Shown here piece after piece: positions 45,301 through 53,830 of a stretch of 64,000 nucleotides of DNA. The DNA is taken from contig NZ_JABMCC010000115.1 in the NCBI RefSeq assembly GCF_013359905.1, positions 496,001 to 560,000 on the forward strand. The letters are read 5' to 3'. The notes under the pieces are model-generated. The model was not told the DNA's origin. It was given only the letters and a program-made list of their open reading frames with translations, and searched no databases. Numbering within the stretch: position 1 is the stretch's first letter; every line of letters starts with the position of its first letter. Origin of the DNA: Paenibacillus taichungensis. GTDB taxonomy: Bacteria > Bacillota > Bacilli > Paenibacillales > Paenibacillaceae. Made by a program: the position numbers and the translations under genes.

Positions 45301-46408
45301 TGAAATGATCACGGAGATGCAAAATGGACAGAAAATCGAGTACTCTGTGAATCCGGATGGCACAATCTATTTGATCCCGGCAACAGCTGGTCCAAAAGTG
45401 TATTACAAAAATCCGAGCACAAGTCTCGGTGATGCTTATTACAATCTTTTTGAACTGGCAGAGGAGAATCATGCAGCCAAATATGGTCCTGATCCGAATG
45501 ACAACCGTCGACCAATGCGCAGTCAGGTACAGAATTTTGTGGGCATTACGATTGACGGCAGCAAACTGACAGCTGTAACGTATGAAATTGACCAAAATCA
45601 AAATGGAGCAGCGCCGTTCATTGTTGATCAATTCGGTATCGTGAAGAAGACGGAACCATCGAATCCGGGACCAGGAACGTCCAATCCGGGAACATCGAAT
45701 CCCGGCTCCGGTTCAGGTTCAGGTAATGGTTCCGGCAGCAGTAATGGTTCTTCAGGAACCGGTGGCGATACAACAACCGGAAATGGTTCGAACAGCGGTA
45801 GTGGTAGCGGAACTGATTCCGGCAACAAACCGGATACTGGATCTGGCAATAACGGAAACGGAGGCACTGCGCCAGCCTTGAAAGATACAGCCGGACACTG
45901 GGCAAAATCAGCAATTGATAAAGCCGTGACGGCTGGATTCGTCAATGGTTATGGTGATCAGACCTTCCGTCCGAATCAGAAAGTCACACGTGCCGAGTTC
46001 ATTACGATGCTGGGCCGTGCCTTGAATCTGAATACCGTAAGCGAGACTATTCACTATACGGATGATAACAAGATTCCTTCATGGGCGAAGCCTTATATTA
46101 CAGCAGCTGCATCCGCTGGCATTGTCAATGGTTACGAGAATGGCTCGTTCGGTCCTAGCAAGACGCTGAGCCGGGCGGAGATGGTAACTATGATTGCACG
46201 CGCTGGCGGAATTCAAACGAATTCCAATGCGAAACTGGATTTCAAAGATGCAAAGGATGTCCCAGCATGGGCCGTATCCTATGTAGCTTCTGCCGTGGAA
46301 GCAGGTCTGGTGGGCGGTGTAGGTGGCAATCGATTTGCTCCGATGCAGACAGCTACCCGTGCTGAAGCAGTTACACTTATTGTTGGGCTTCTTGAACAAT
46401 CGAAATAA
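42347..46408 (+). CDS. giant surface metallophosphoesterase: two tandem phosphatase units and three SLH domains
   Basis: A 1353-residue secreted protein. The signal peptide covers about 1-35 (cleavage near AQA). An N-terminal beta-sandwich (about 40-225: DDSSWNLGQAPFGYKDNG, IYVNGVEVIRFGMPDG) may bind sugar. Unit A (about 231-650) and unit B (about 670-1095) each have a purple-acid-phosphatase-type N-domain (VTVTFxGDxTxSKGFTWYT) and a calcineurin-like metal site (DTQAKEEDEA, VHNGD, SAGNHE, VNIHKGPYTTSNH, LQGHDHIYARTKP). A Gly/Ser/Asn-rich linker (about 1100-1175) leads to three SLH repeats (from about 1178), which tether it to the wall. The two units are close copies, so the gene grew by internal duplication. 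The ATG at 42347 follows AAAGGAGAG. Confidence 0.93.
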   Translation: MISHLYKKMLSILLSIALIFGWLAGFGGVNSAQAASLSEPEMLLERNANWHYFDQGQDLQAEWRASYDDSSWNLGQAPFGYKDNGNGVSTSYFGSLKTEVSYGLDKKNKPRTTYFRTNLTVNKDQIDGYGQILGTFGIDDGAVIYVNGVEVIRFGMPDGEIVYSTQATSNKDLPVMYENIDLTAPMKANLRDGSNEIAVEVHQQSDSSSDLYFDMELKALANAPSLDISKVTVTFYGDATSSKGFTWYTPLASAQSTVQVVPNQRGVVDFSLAQSFNGHATIASNSPGEMVHKAEATGLSPDTSYSFRVGDQDLGLWSEVGTFKTAPVDGAFTFIDLTDTQAKEEDEAILSGSTLSKALATVPNAEFVVHNGDVVENGTSEQEWNWLLGHSQASLMNTTIAPSAGNHENKNYAFYEHFNVKQPDGAATVTGAYYSYNYSKAHFIVLNSNEDSSDYANFSNEQVAWMKQDVAEAKAAGAKWIIVNIHKGPYTTSNHATDSDIIGANGERKKIAPLMNELGIDLVLQGHDHIYARTKPIKSDGTAEDVSKITETFNGQSIEYAVQPDGTIYMIPATAGAKVYFKNVKPELGEAYFSLFERAEENHSRQYGDTTSAARGQVQNFVSLTIDGDKLSAVTYEIDQNKNAEPFVVDTFGIIKESDTVPVPEQVNKVTVTFHGDPTKSKGFTWYTSDQVTNSDLQVVEKTAATPDFTQAKSVQGRSAKAANAPTELMHKAEVTDLKANTTYYFRVGDASQQVWSETGTFRTAPEKGKFTFIDLADTQAKEEDEAILSSETLAKALATVPDAQFVVHNGDIVDTGVKEEQWNWLLGHSQESLLNTTIVPSAGNHEDKNYAFIDHFNIQSPVNSATETGAYYSYNYSNAHFVVLNSNEDSDEYDNFSLEQVEWLKKDVQAAKKNGSQWIIVNIHKGPYTTSNHATDSDIMGANGVRTKIAPIMAELGIDFVLQGHDHIYARTKPIDQQGKARQPEMITEMQNGQKIEYSVNPDGTIYLIPATAGPKVYYKNPSTSLGDAYYNLFELAEENHAAKYGPDPNDNRRPMRSQVQNFVGITIDGSKLTAVTYEIDQNQNGAAPFIVDQFGIVKKTEPSNPGPGTSNPGTSNPGSGSGSGNGSGSSNGSSGTGGDTTTGNGSNSGSGSGTDSGNKPDTGSGNNGNGGTAPALKDTAGHWAKSAIDKAVTAGFVNGYGDQTFRPNQKVTRAEFITMLGRALNLNTVSETIHYTDDNKIPSWAKPYITAAASAGIVNGYENGSFGPSKTLSRAEMVTMIARAGGIQTNSNAKLDFKDAKDVPAWAVSYVASAVEAGLVGGVGGNRFAPMQTATRAEAVTLIVGLLEQSK

Positions 46409-46423
46409 CGCTAAACCTAATTT

Positions 46424-46466
46424 CAAGAAACCAATGCGGAATGTTCCCGCATTGGTTTCTTGTTTT
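46424..46466 (+). terminator. Rho-independent terminator after the surface phosphoesterase
   Basis: A perfect 16-bp stem (46424-46439 with 46447-46462, core GAAACCAATGCGG) with loop AATGTTC, then TTTTATTC. Confidence 0.88.
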
Positions 46467-46568
46467 ATTCTGGAGACCGGGAAATATTAGAGACATTGCA
46501 AAAGAATCAGAGTCCCTGTACAGTGGATGAATCATTAAGCAACAAAGACTCCAAGAAGGAGGGTATCT

Positions 46569-47615
46569 ATGAAGTCCCACACCTTTGAGCGTATTAAATT
46601 CCCGGCAGGGTTTTGGACAGGCTTGCATCAATTAGGGATTGCCGCCCACGATGTAGCTCGTAAAGCACAACTGCCGCTCACGATTATAACTGAACCAGCT
46701 GTTACGACCGCTCAATATTTTGCGATCTGGCAGGCATATTCCGATCTCGTCGGTGACACTGCCGAAGGAATCATCAAACTTGCAACCGTCTTTGAAACAG
46801 GGAAATACCCGCCGAGTGTCTTAGCGACCTACCACGCACGTGACTACCGTGATGCACTACAACGAATGGCTCGCTACAAACAACTTTGTCCCCCTGAAAG
46901 CTTGCGTATTACTGAGGAGGGCGATGATTGTTCAATTGAACTGGAATGGTCTAACGAACAACCAGGTCCGTCATTGCTGGTTGGAGTCACACTGGCATTT
47001 CTCCTCGAACTTGGGCGCCGGGGAACAGGTCAACCTTTGACTGCGCGGCTTGTCGAATTTTCGCATACCATGGGTGATGTTCGTACCCTTGAGACTTATT
47101 TTGGCTGCCCAATCCGGATTGGTGCAACATGTAACCGGCTTACCTTACATCGTAAAGATTTGGACCGTCCGTTTCTTTCATACAACGAAGAGTTACTGGA
47201 GATCCTTACTCCCGCCCTGGACCGATCGCTGAATGAACAGCAGGGCAGTCGTTCTATTACAGACATGGTCAAATGGATTATGAAACGCAGTCTCACAGGA
47301 GGTCGCCCCGACATTCAGGTCGTTGCCAAGGAATTGGGTATGAGCGATCGGACCTTGCAGCGCCGGCTTACAGAAGAGAATACAAGTTTCAAGCATCTAT
47401 TGACGCAAGCAAGACATGAGCAGGCACGAGCCTACTTGGCAGACCCTACACTGGACATTAAAGAAGTAGCTTTCTTAATTGGATATGAAGACCAGAACTC
47501 ATTCTACCGTGCCTTTCGTTCATGGGAAGGGGATACGCCAACGAATTGGCGTACGGAATATTTAGGAACGAATTCGCTATCCGAAGGATCGCCAGAATCA
47601 TCAACTCTTCATTAA
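46569..47615 (+). CDS. AraC-family regulator with Arabinose_bd-type N-terminal domain
   Basis: A 348-residue regulator of the OruR/ArgR-like AraC group. Residues about 15-200 form the PF12625-type ligand domain (YFAIWQAYSDLVGDTAEGIIKLA, then LGRRGTGQPLTARLVEFSH). The AraC helix-turn-helix is at about 235-335 (VVAKELGMSDRTLQRRLTEEN, VAFLIGYEDQNSFYRAFRSWEGDTP). This group is more usual in Proteobacteria, so the gene may be acquired, but the base composition does not stand out by eye. The SDR gene 167 bases downstream on the same strand is the likely target. The ATG follows AAGGAGGG. Confidence 0.88.
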   Translation: MKSHTFERIKFPAGFWTGLHQLGIAAHDVARKAQLPLTIITEPAVTTAQYFAIWQAYSDLVGDTAEGIIKLATVFETGKYPPSVLATYHARDYRDALQRMARYKQLCPPESLRITEEGDDCSIELEWSNEQPGPSLLVGVTLAFLLELGRRGTGQPLTARLVEFSHTMGDVRTLETYFGCPIRIGATCNRLTLHRKDLDRPFLSYNEELLEILTPALDRSLNEQQGSRSITDMVKWIMKRSLTGGRPDIQVVAKELGMSDRTLQRRLTEENTSFKHLLTQARHEQARAYLADPTLDIKEVAFLIGYEDQNSFYRAFRSWEGDTPTNWRTEYLGTNSLSEGSPESSTLH

Positions 47616-47782
47616 ATGAATGCTTTATATCATTTGGCGTGTGATGCAAGAACTTTGGCGCAACACGCTAGTTACTCGGCTATGTAGACAAGGTAATATA
47701 AATCCTATCCGGAGCACAAGACTGTTTATAACATGACAACGATTCAGCTTGCCGCTACAAGAAAATATAAGGAGTAGTTGAT

Positions 47783-48577
47783 ATGGATATGGGTTTATAC
47801 GGTAAAACAGCTTTGGTTACAGGATCGACGAAAGGGATAGGGAAAGCCATTGCCATTGAACTTGCCAAAGAAGGGGTTAATGTGCTCATCAATGGACGAA
47901 ATGATGCAGAGGTTGAGCGCGCAGTTCATGAAATAAAGACCGAGTTTCCCGCTACCTCACCTCAAAAAGCTACAGCTGATCTGGTGGACATTGGTCAAAG
48001 AGAAGCCTTATTTGAAAAATACCCCCAAATTGATATCCTAGTGAACAATATGGGAATTTATGAAATGATGCAATATGAAGATATCAGCGATGAGGTTTGG
48101 GAGAAATACTTCCGTACGAATGTTCTCGCTGCAAATGCTTTGTCCAAATTTTACATGCCTAAAATGTTGCAAAATGATTATGGCCGCATGATCTTTATTG
48201 CGAGTGAAGAAGCCATCATGCCTTCAGGACAAATGCCTCAGTATTGTATGACCAAATCCATGTTATTATCGTTGTCCAAAAGTTTATCGAAATTAACGGT
48301 AGGAACAGAAGTTACCGTCAATACAATCATGCCAGGACCCACCCTCTCTGAAAATGTGCAACAAATCATAGAGAGCATCTACCCTGATGAATCGATGACT
48401 TTTTTAGAAAAAGAGAAGGATTTTATGCGCAAAAACCTGCCTCAATCCGAAATTCAACGATTTATCAAGCCTGTTGAGATAGGCAGATTGGCCACATTTG
48501 TGTGCAGTCCGTATGCATCGGCATTCAAAGGTTCTCCAATCCGTATGGATGGGGGAATGGTGCCAACCATCTTCTAA
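47783..48577 (+). CDS. short-chain dehydrogenase/reductase (SDR)
   Basis: A 264-residue classical SDR. The NAD(P)-binding TGSTKGIG is near residue 14, NNMG is at about 90, the catalytic Ser is in IFIASEEA, and the YxxxK active site is YCMTK (about 155-159). The C-terminus (RMDGGMVPTIF) is family-typical. The substrate is unknown. It sits just downstream of the AraC-type regulator, which may control it. The ATG follows AAGGAG. A strong terminator follows. Confidence 0.9.
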   Translation: MDMGLYGKTALVTGSTKGIGKAIAIELAKEGVNVLINGRNDAEVERAVHEIKTEFPATSPQKATADLVDIGQREALFEKYPQIDILVNNMGIYEMMQYEDISDEVWEKYFRTNVLAANALSKFYMPKMLQNDYGRMIFIASEEAIMPSGQMPQYCMTKSMLLSLSKSLSKLTVGTEVTVNTIMPGPTLSENVQQIIESIYPDESMTFLEKEKDFMRKNLPQSEIQRFIKPVEIGRLATFVCSPYASAFKGSPIRMDGGMVPTIF

Positions 48578-48606
48578 ACTTTGTTTTTCACTATACAACT
48601 GAACGT

Positions 48607-48642
48607 AAAGAACCTTGAGGGAAGCCCAAGGTTCTTTTTTTT
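48607..48642 (+). terminator. Rho-independent terminator after the SDR gene
   Basis: AAAGAACCTTG (48607-48617) pairs with CAAGGTTCTTT (48627-48637), followed by more T residues. Confidence 0.87.
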
Positions 48643-48662
48643 GTTTCCATATATCTATAAGC

Positions 48663-49568
48663 TTAATGGATCAAATCCGATTCGTTTTCTGATACACTGA
48701 TTGATTTTATAACAAGCTCACTGAAAGCTTTAACGGCTGGAGATAGCCATTTTTTCTTTTTAATCAGCATATGGGAGTAAAGGGGGTCAAACTGTTCGGA
48801 ATGACTCACAATCTTAAGTTTTCCTCGTTCCACGTCCTCTTTAACTGTCATGTAAGGTAAAAAAGAAAAGCCGAGTCCACTCATAACGGTTTGTTTGATG
48901 GCTTCAATACTCCATAACTCCATCGTTTGAAACGGAGGAATATCATGTTTTACAAGATGTTTTTCAAACATGGTTCGATAACTGCATCCTTCTTCGTTGG
49001 TGATAAAAAAGGTGGGGTTGTTCTCCAGTTTATACGCATCAAAATGTTCCGGGCCGTCATTGCTGGAAACCAGTACTATTTTTTCCTCGATTAGCTGGTA
49101 ATGAATGCATTTTTCCGGATGCAGCTCTGGGTACACCATCAAAGCTACATCTACACGCCCACTTATCAAATCAACCTGGTTTTGCTCACATGTACCGTTG
49201 GTAAGGATGAATTGAACTTGAGGATATTTCGATGAATACTCTTTGATGATCGGACTTAATCTGGAAATTGTTAAAGACTCTGGTGCAGCTACCCTTAATA
49301 TACCTTTAACTTCCTGTTCGCTTCTTATGCTTTTAATCTGATCATGAGTTGCCAGCAAATCTTCTGCCAGCGGTATTAATTCCCTCCCCAGATGTGTAAG
49401 CTTCAATTGTCTTTTTTCGTATGTGAAAAGCTCCCCGCCAATCTCTTCTTCGAGGGACTGTATATGAGCCGTGATCGTGGATTGTGTGTAGCCCAATTGG
49501 GATGCGGCCCCGGTATAGCTTCCAACCTCGACAATCGTCTGAAATGTGACAAGATGTCTAATTTCCAT
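48663..49568 (-). CDS. LysR-family regulator
   Basis: A 301-residue LysR-type regulator. The N-terminal winged helix is EIRHLVTFQTIVEVGSYTGA and QLGYTQSTITAHIQSLEEEIG. The effector domain (about 90-295) begins ILRVAAPESLTISRLSPII. It is divergent from the LysE-type exporter gene across 134 bases, the classic LysR/LysE layout in which the regulator senses the exported compound. The ATG is preceded by AAGGAGA on the minus strand. Confidence 0.92.
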   Translation of the reverse strand: MEIRHLVTFQTIVEVGSYTGAASQLGYTQSTITAHIQSLEEEIGGELFTYEKRQLKLTHLGRELIPLAEDLLATHDQIKSIRSEQEVKGILRVAAPESLTISRLSPIIKEYSSKYPQVQFILTNGTCEQNQVDLISGRVDVALMVYPELHPEKCIHYQLIEEKIVLVSSNDGPEHFDAYKLENNPTFFITNEEGCSYRTMFEKHLVKHDIPPFQTMELWSIEAIKQTVMSGLGFSFLPYMTVKEDVERGKLKIVSHSEQFDPLYSHMLIKKKKWLSPAVKAFSELVIKSISVSENESDLIH

Positions 49569-49702
49569 CCAAGTTCTCCTTAGCTTGAGACATGTATCGA
49601 TAAAAATGATAATGCTTTTAATAATTTCGATTTTATTAAGGGTTTAATTCATCATACAATAAAGTCCTTCAGATCGTAAATGATTTCATTGGGGGGTACA
49701 GC

Positions 49703-50281
49703 TTGAATATTGTAGCATTTCTAACGTATGTGATCGTTACCTCCATAACACCTGGACCAAGCAACATCTTGATGATGAATGAGGCACGGAAATTTGGCTT
49801 TATTGGATCATGGAGATTTAATGGTGGTATTTTAGCGGGGTTTGGCTTATTGGGGATCATAAGCGGCGTATTTACAACAAGCCTATATCACTGGTTGCCA
49901 GTTGTAGGGCCGTATTTTAAATGGGCTGGTGCAGCATATATGCTTTATCTGGTGTGGCTTATGATTGGGAATAAAAGCTCGGAAAAGGATTCGAGGGATG
50001 TGCAATCGTCATTTTTATCCGGTGTTATGCTCCAACTTATCAATGTCAAAAGTATATTGTTTTTTCTAACGGTGATGAGTGCTTTCATTTTGCCTTCTTC
50101 ACCTTCTGGCGGGAGTCTTGTTATTTATTTGAGTTTATCGATCCTTCTGGGATGGTTGTCGTTACTTGTATGGTCGGGGTTTGGCTCCATGTTCAAAACC
50201 TTTCTAACTGTCCATGACAGGTCATTTCGATTGCTGATGTGTCTGTTGTTGACATACTCAGCGATACGTATTTTTATTTAA
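49703..50281 (+). CDS. LysE/RhtB-family exporter
   Basis: A 192-residue membrane protein with about six segments. The family start is TYVIVTSITPGPSNILMMNEARKFG. Members export amino acids or related metabolites. It begins with TTG at 49703, 6 bases after GGGGGG; no in-frame ATG is close by. The divergent LysR gene is the likely regulator. The epoxide-hydrolase-like gene follows after 25 bases, so the two may form one operon. Confidence 0.88.
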   Translation: MNIVAFLTYVIVTSITPGPSNILMMNEARKFGFIGSWRFNGGILAGFGLLGIISGVFTTSLYHWLPVVGPYFKWAGAAYMLYLVWLMIGNKSSEKDSRDVQSSFLSGVMLQLINVKSILFFLTVMSAFILPSSPSGGSLVIYLSLSILLGWLSLLVWSGFGSMFKTFLTVHDRSFRLLMCLLLTYSAIRIFI

Positions 50282-50306
50282 CTCAAAACGTAGGAGGATA
50301 ATTGAA

Positions 50307-51452
50307 ATGAAACCATTCAAGATCGCTATTCCAGAGCAACAATTACATGATTTATCTAACAGATTGAAACAGGTTCGATGGCCCTCTCGATTCTCTGAAG
50401 AACCATGGGCTTTGGGGACAGATCATTCCTTTTTGAAGCGATTAGTGGATTACTGGAGTTCGGAGTATAACTGGCGCGAGCAAGAAGCAAGACTGAATCG
50501 TTTCCCGCAATATATTGAGAACGTGGATGGTTTCGATATACATTTTGTTCATGTTCGAGGTGAAGGAGTTTCATCACGGCCGATGCTACTGACTCATGGT
50601 TGGCCAGGATCATTCGTAGAAATGTTAGAACTGATTCCTTATCTAACAACCCCATCATTATATGGTGGACAGGCTGAAGACGCATTTGATGTGATTATTC
50701 CTTCTTTGCCGGGATTCGCATTTTCGAGTAAACCCACTCAGCCTGGGGTAGGTTCCAAATATGTAGCTACACTTTGGGCGAAACTGATGGATCGTCTGGG
50801 TTATGAAAGGTATTTTGTACAGGGAGGGGATATTGGAGCAGGAGTCTCAACGTGGTTAGCCTTCATCTACCCTGAGCGGGTGAGAGGACTTCATCTTAAT
50901 TATATTCCTGGAAGCTACAGGCCACCACTTACTCAGAATACACCTTCGATGAGCAAAGAAGAGCGCACATACCTTGACTCCGTAGCGGAATGGTCGGAAC
51001 GAGAAGGCGCTTATAGCGCCCTTCATAGAACCAAGCCGGAAACTTTGGCTTTTGCACTGAGTGATTCCCCGGCAGGTCTTGCCAGCTGGATGCTAGAAAA
51101 ATTTCGGGGGTGGAGTGACTGTAAAGGAAATATTGAGAGTTCCTTTTCACTTGATCATATCCTCACGAATATCTCGATATACTGGTTTACCAATACGATT
51201 GCATCTTCCATGCGAATCTATACTGAAGGTGGCAAAATGCCACTGCATTTCACGGAAGGCCAGCGCATTACTGTTCCAACAGGGGTTTCCGTATTTCCCA
51301 AGGAGTTGCCGATGCCTCCACAAAGCTGGGTAGAGCGTGTGTATCATGTTACGTACTGGGAGGAGGCGGATAAAGGGGGGCATTTCGCTGCGATGGAACA
51401 GCCAAAGTTATTAGCTGAACATCTTCATCGTTTTATTCATTCCATTAATTAA
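50307..51452 (+). CDS. epoxide hydrolase (EHN + alpha/beta-hydrolase, microsomal type)
   Basis: A 381-residue protein with the N-terminal EHN domain (PFKIAIPEQQLHDLSNRLKQ, VRWPSRF, about 1-105) followed by the alpha/beta-hydrolase domain. The oxyanion motif is HGWPGSF and the nucleophile is the Asp in VQGGDIGAGVSTW, as in mammalian EPHX1 and bacterial relatives. The end block DKGGHFAAMEQPKLL carries the catalytic His. The substrate is unknown, perhaps a xenobiotic epoxide. The ATG follows AGGAGGATAATTGAA. A terminator follows. Confidence 0.92.
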   Translation: MKPFKIAIPEQQLHDLSNRLKQVRWPSRFSEEPWALGTDHSFLKRLVDYWSSEYNWREQEARLNRFPQYIENVDGFDIHFVHVRGEGVSSRPMLLTHGWPGSFVEMLELIPYLTTPSLYGGQAEDAFDVIIPSLPGFAFSSKPTQPGVGSKYVATLWAKLMDRLGYERYFVQGGDIGAGVSTWLAFIYPERVRGLHLNYIPGSYRPPLTQNTPSMSKEERTYLDSVAEWSEREGAYSALHRTKPETLAFALSDSPAGLASWMLEKFRGWSDCKGNIESSFSLDHILTNISIYWFTNTIASSMRIYTEGGKMPLHFTEGQRITVPTGVSVFPKELPMPPQSWVERVYHVTYWEEADKGGHFAAMEQPKLLAEHLHRFIHSIN

Positions 51453-51508
51453 TTTCTCATACAATCCTTTTCTGGACTTTAACGGGAACAAAACGTAACC
51501 ATTCAGAA

Positions 51509-51530
51509 AGTCGCCTGTTGGCGGCTTTTT
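51509..51530 (+). terminator. Rho-independent terminator after the epoxide hydrolase
   Basis: AGTCGCC (51509-51515) and GGCGGCT (51520-51526), with one G-T pair, loop TGTT and a short T run. Confidence 0.82.
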
Positions 51531-51538
51531 ATATAGTT

Positions 51539-51566
51539 ATGCAAGTTTGTTTATGCAAGTTTGTTT
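51539..51566. repeat. 14-bp perfect tandem duplication
   Basis: ATGCAAGTTTGTTT occurs twice in a row (51539-51552 and 51553-51566) in the short gap between the terminator and the 3' end of the Cys-rich regulator gene. It looks like a simple slippage duplication. Confidence 0.7.
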
Positions 51567-51568
51567 GG

Positions 51569-52228
51569 TTACGAATGATATTCTCTAACCGTATATATGC
51601 AGTTTCTTCCTCCAGCCAAAATATACTCTCCACGTTCAATATGAACTTGATCCCCCAGAACCGTTTTGAATAAATGCAATTCATTCTTACATAAGCCGGT
51701 ACATACTGCTGCAGCTTCACAGATGGGACAATGCTTCTCTATAAATAAGAGGCTACCATCGCCTTGATCCTTAACCTCGGCCATATAGCCTTCATTTGTT
51801 CGAATTTCAGCCAGTTTCTCCAGCCTTTCCTTCACGCCGGATGCATCACCAATGTACTGAAGATATTGTTCTTGCATATTTTTATTCCGAACACTGAGCA
51901 GCTTGTCCAGTCCTTCATTTCCGAAAGCTTCTTTCATGGAATTGATCAGACTGACGGATAACTCCGAATATCCACTAGGGAAAAAACGATCAGCAGCGGG
52001 GGTTAATCTCCATAGCTTGGTTGGTCGACCCATGGGACGAGCCTCTTCTTCGAAAGTAACCAATCCTTCTTCTTTCAGTGCATTTAAATGCTGCCTGATA
52101 GCCATTCCAGATAACGCAAATTGGGAGGAGAGTGCCACAACATCCATTCCACCTTGCTGTTTAAGCAGGTTAATGATTGCTTTTCGGGTACTGGTTGAGG
52201 CATCCTTTTTCGTTTGATCCCGGCTCAT
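51569..52228 (-). CDS. Cys-rich winged-helix regulator, DeoR/SufR-like
   Basis: A 219-residue regulator. An N-terminal winged helix (about 14-75: ALSSQFALSGMAIRQHLNAL, GRPTKLWRLT) is followed by an alpha-helical part and a cluster of cysteines, HCPICEAAAVCTGLCKNE (C-x2-C-x5-C-x3-C), with one more Cys in GGRNCIY near the end. The general layout follows SufR-type [Fe-S] sensors, so metal or Fe-S binding is likely. The gene is divergent from the MFS transporter gene, its probable target. The ATG is preceded by AAGGAGG. Confidence 0.82.
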   Translation of the reverse strand: MSRDQTKKDASTSTRKAIINLLKQQGGMDVVALSSQFALSGMAIRQHLNALKEEGLVTFEEEARPMGRPTKLWRLTPAADRFFPSGYSELSVSLINSMKEAFGNEGLDKLLSVRNKNMQEQYLQYIGDASGVKERLEKLAEIRTNEGYMAEVKDQGDGSLLFIEKHCPICEAAAVCTGLCKNELHLFKTVLGDQVHIERGEYILAGGRNCIYTVREYHS

Positions 52229-52288
52229 GGTGAACCTCCTTTTTAAGCAACTGAATCTTCATTATTTCATACATTTTAAACAAATACA

Positions 52289-52331
52289 TTGACAAAGTCA
52301 AAGGCGAACTGTAGTTTAAACTTTGTAAAGT
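52289..52331 (+). promoter_or_regulatory. promoter region of the MFS gene with a near-palindrome
   Basis: TTGACA (52289-52294) is a full -35 match, but the -10 position 17 bases on (TAGTTT) is poor. ACTTTGTAAAGT (52320-52331), close to an inverted repeat, lies just after it and may be the site of the divergent regulator. Both calls are tentative. Confidence 0.3.
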
Positions 52332-52393
52332 AAAATGTTTACTAAGTATCCGGATACGGTGTATACATAAAATTCTCTTGGAGGTCCCATATC

Positions 52394-53797
52394 ATGTCGT
52401 CCCATTCTCAAAGTATTTTCAGTCCGCGTTATTTTGCATTATCCATAGGAATTATATTGTCAGTGATGGCTGTTGGATTTGAAGGTTTGTCGGTAACGAC
52501 AATTGCTCCTTCCATTGCTGGAGACCTGAACGGTCTTAACCTGTTCGGCTGGATATTCAGTACATATTTGCTTGCACAGATTATAGGCACCTTGGTTGTT
52601 GGTCGGATTATTGATAGAAGGGGACCTGCAGTACCATTTACGCTCGCACTTCTATTGTTTATTGTCGGGCTGGTCGCAGCCGCAACTGCAGGAGATATGT
52701 ACACCATGATCGCGTCACGGGCCATGCAGGGTTTGGGTGCTGGAGCTATGATGACTTGCGTGTACACGGCCATTTCCTTAAGTTATCCGGATGAATTACG
52801 CGCCAAAATACTGGGAGCATTCGGTACAGCCTACGTTCTTCCGTCCATGCTTGGTCCATACATTGCAGGCCTTATTGCAGATCAGTGGTCATGGCGCTTT
52901 GTGTTCTGGGGGATTCTACCAATCTTGTTGATTTCAGCACTCCTTAGCTTACCTGCATTTACGAAATTAAAATCACAGCCTGACCAAGGGGCGAATGGAT
53001 CTGCCGCAACTTGGATGGCACTGCTATTAACGATAGGTACGGGGACTTTATTAGTGGGACTTGGCAAGCTTCCGTCAATTATTGGATTTGTTATTGTCCT
53101 TATCGGGGGAGTACTGATGGTATACCCACTGCGCAAACTGCTGCCGGAGGGAACCCTTGCTTTGCGAAGAGGTATGCCCGCTATACTCGCTACGCGTGGA
53201 TTGTTCTTCGCTGCTTATACCAGTACACAAAATTTCTTGGTATTGGCTTTAATTGAGGTCAAAGGCATTACACCTTCTCAGGCTGGTTTAATTGTAGCAA
53301 GCGCTGCACTGAGCTGGTGTGTCATTGCTTATTTGCAAGGTCGTTGGGACTCGGCAGATCAGGGTCGTGGACGTCATAGACGAATTATTACTGGTGTTCT
53401 CCTGCTTGCCATCGGAATTACCATCGTATTTTGGGTTCCTGTTGTGACCGTTACCGTAGCGGTTATAGGCCAGATCATAGCTGGGATAGGCATTGGATTA
53501 GCACATCCGATTAGCGGTGTTGTTGCGTTTTCTCAAACAGGAGAGGAAGGCGTTGGAAAAACATCGGCAAATCTGCAATTTGCAGATTCGTTTACACCGG
53601 GCGTAGTCATCGGGATCGGTGGTTCCATCCTGGTGGTGTGTCAAGCTGGCGGGATGTCATTGCAATCAGGATTAATCGTAACGATGGGCTTTCATCTGTT
53701 GTTGATTGTCTTGAGTTTGATTGCCAGTACTCGGATTGCACCAGTAACAGACCAAATAAGAACGGGACTGCAATCATTGGGTGTGAAAAACAAATAA
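52394..53797 (+). CDS. MFS drug-type exporter (DHA2-like)
   Basis: A 467-residue major facilitator with about 12-14 membrane segments. Motif A is GRIIDRRGP (about 70-78), and the N-terminal block is VMAVGFEGLSVTTIAPSIAGDL. The length and the LAQIIGTLVVGRI pattern fit DHA2 multidrug exporters. The divergent Cys-rich regulator probably controls it. The HxlR-type gene follows 33 bases after the stop, perhaps on the same transcript. The ATG follows TTGGAGG. The substrate is unknown. Confidence 0.9.
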   Translation: MSSHSQSIFSPRYFALSIGIILSVMAVGFEGLSVTTIAPSIAGDLNGLNLFGWIFSTYLLAQIIGTLVVGRIIDRRGPAVPFTLALLLFIVGLVAAATAGDMYTMIASRAMQGLGAGAMMTCVYTAISLSYPDELRAKILGAFGTAYVLPSMLGPYIAGLIADQWSWRFVFWGILPILLISALLSLPAFTKLKSQPDQGANGSAATWMALLLTIGTGTLLVGLGKLPSIIGFVIVLIGGVLMVYPLRKLLPEGTLALRRGMPAILATRGLFFAAYTSTQNFLVLALIEVKGITPSQAGLIVASAALSWCVIAYLQGRWDSADQGRGRHRRIITGVLLLAIGITIVFWVPVVTVTVAVIGQIIAGIGIGLAHPISGVVAFSQTGEEGVGKTSANLQFADSFTPGVVIGIGGSILVVCQAGGMSLQSGLIVTMGFHLLLIVLSLIASTRIAPVTDQIRTGLQSLGVKNK

Positions 53798-53830
53798 ACG
53801 GGGGTAAGCCAAGGAAGGTGTGATGGTACG

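Noticed and set aside
45650..45860. Repetitive DNA in the linker as a possible repeat array or CRISPR
   Set aside because: The repetition comes from Gly/Ser/Asn codons in an open frame. There are no equal spacers or conserved repeats.
45618..45945. Pro/Leu-rich minus-strand frames opposite the Gly/Ser linker of the surface phosphoesterase
   Set aside because: They are mirror images of a low-complexity Gly/Ser/Asn linker and have no start signal.
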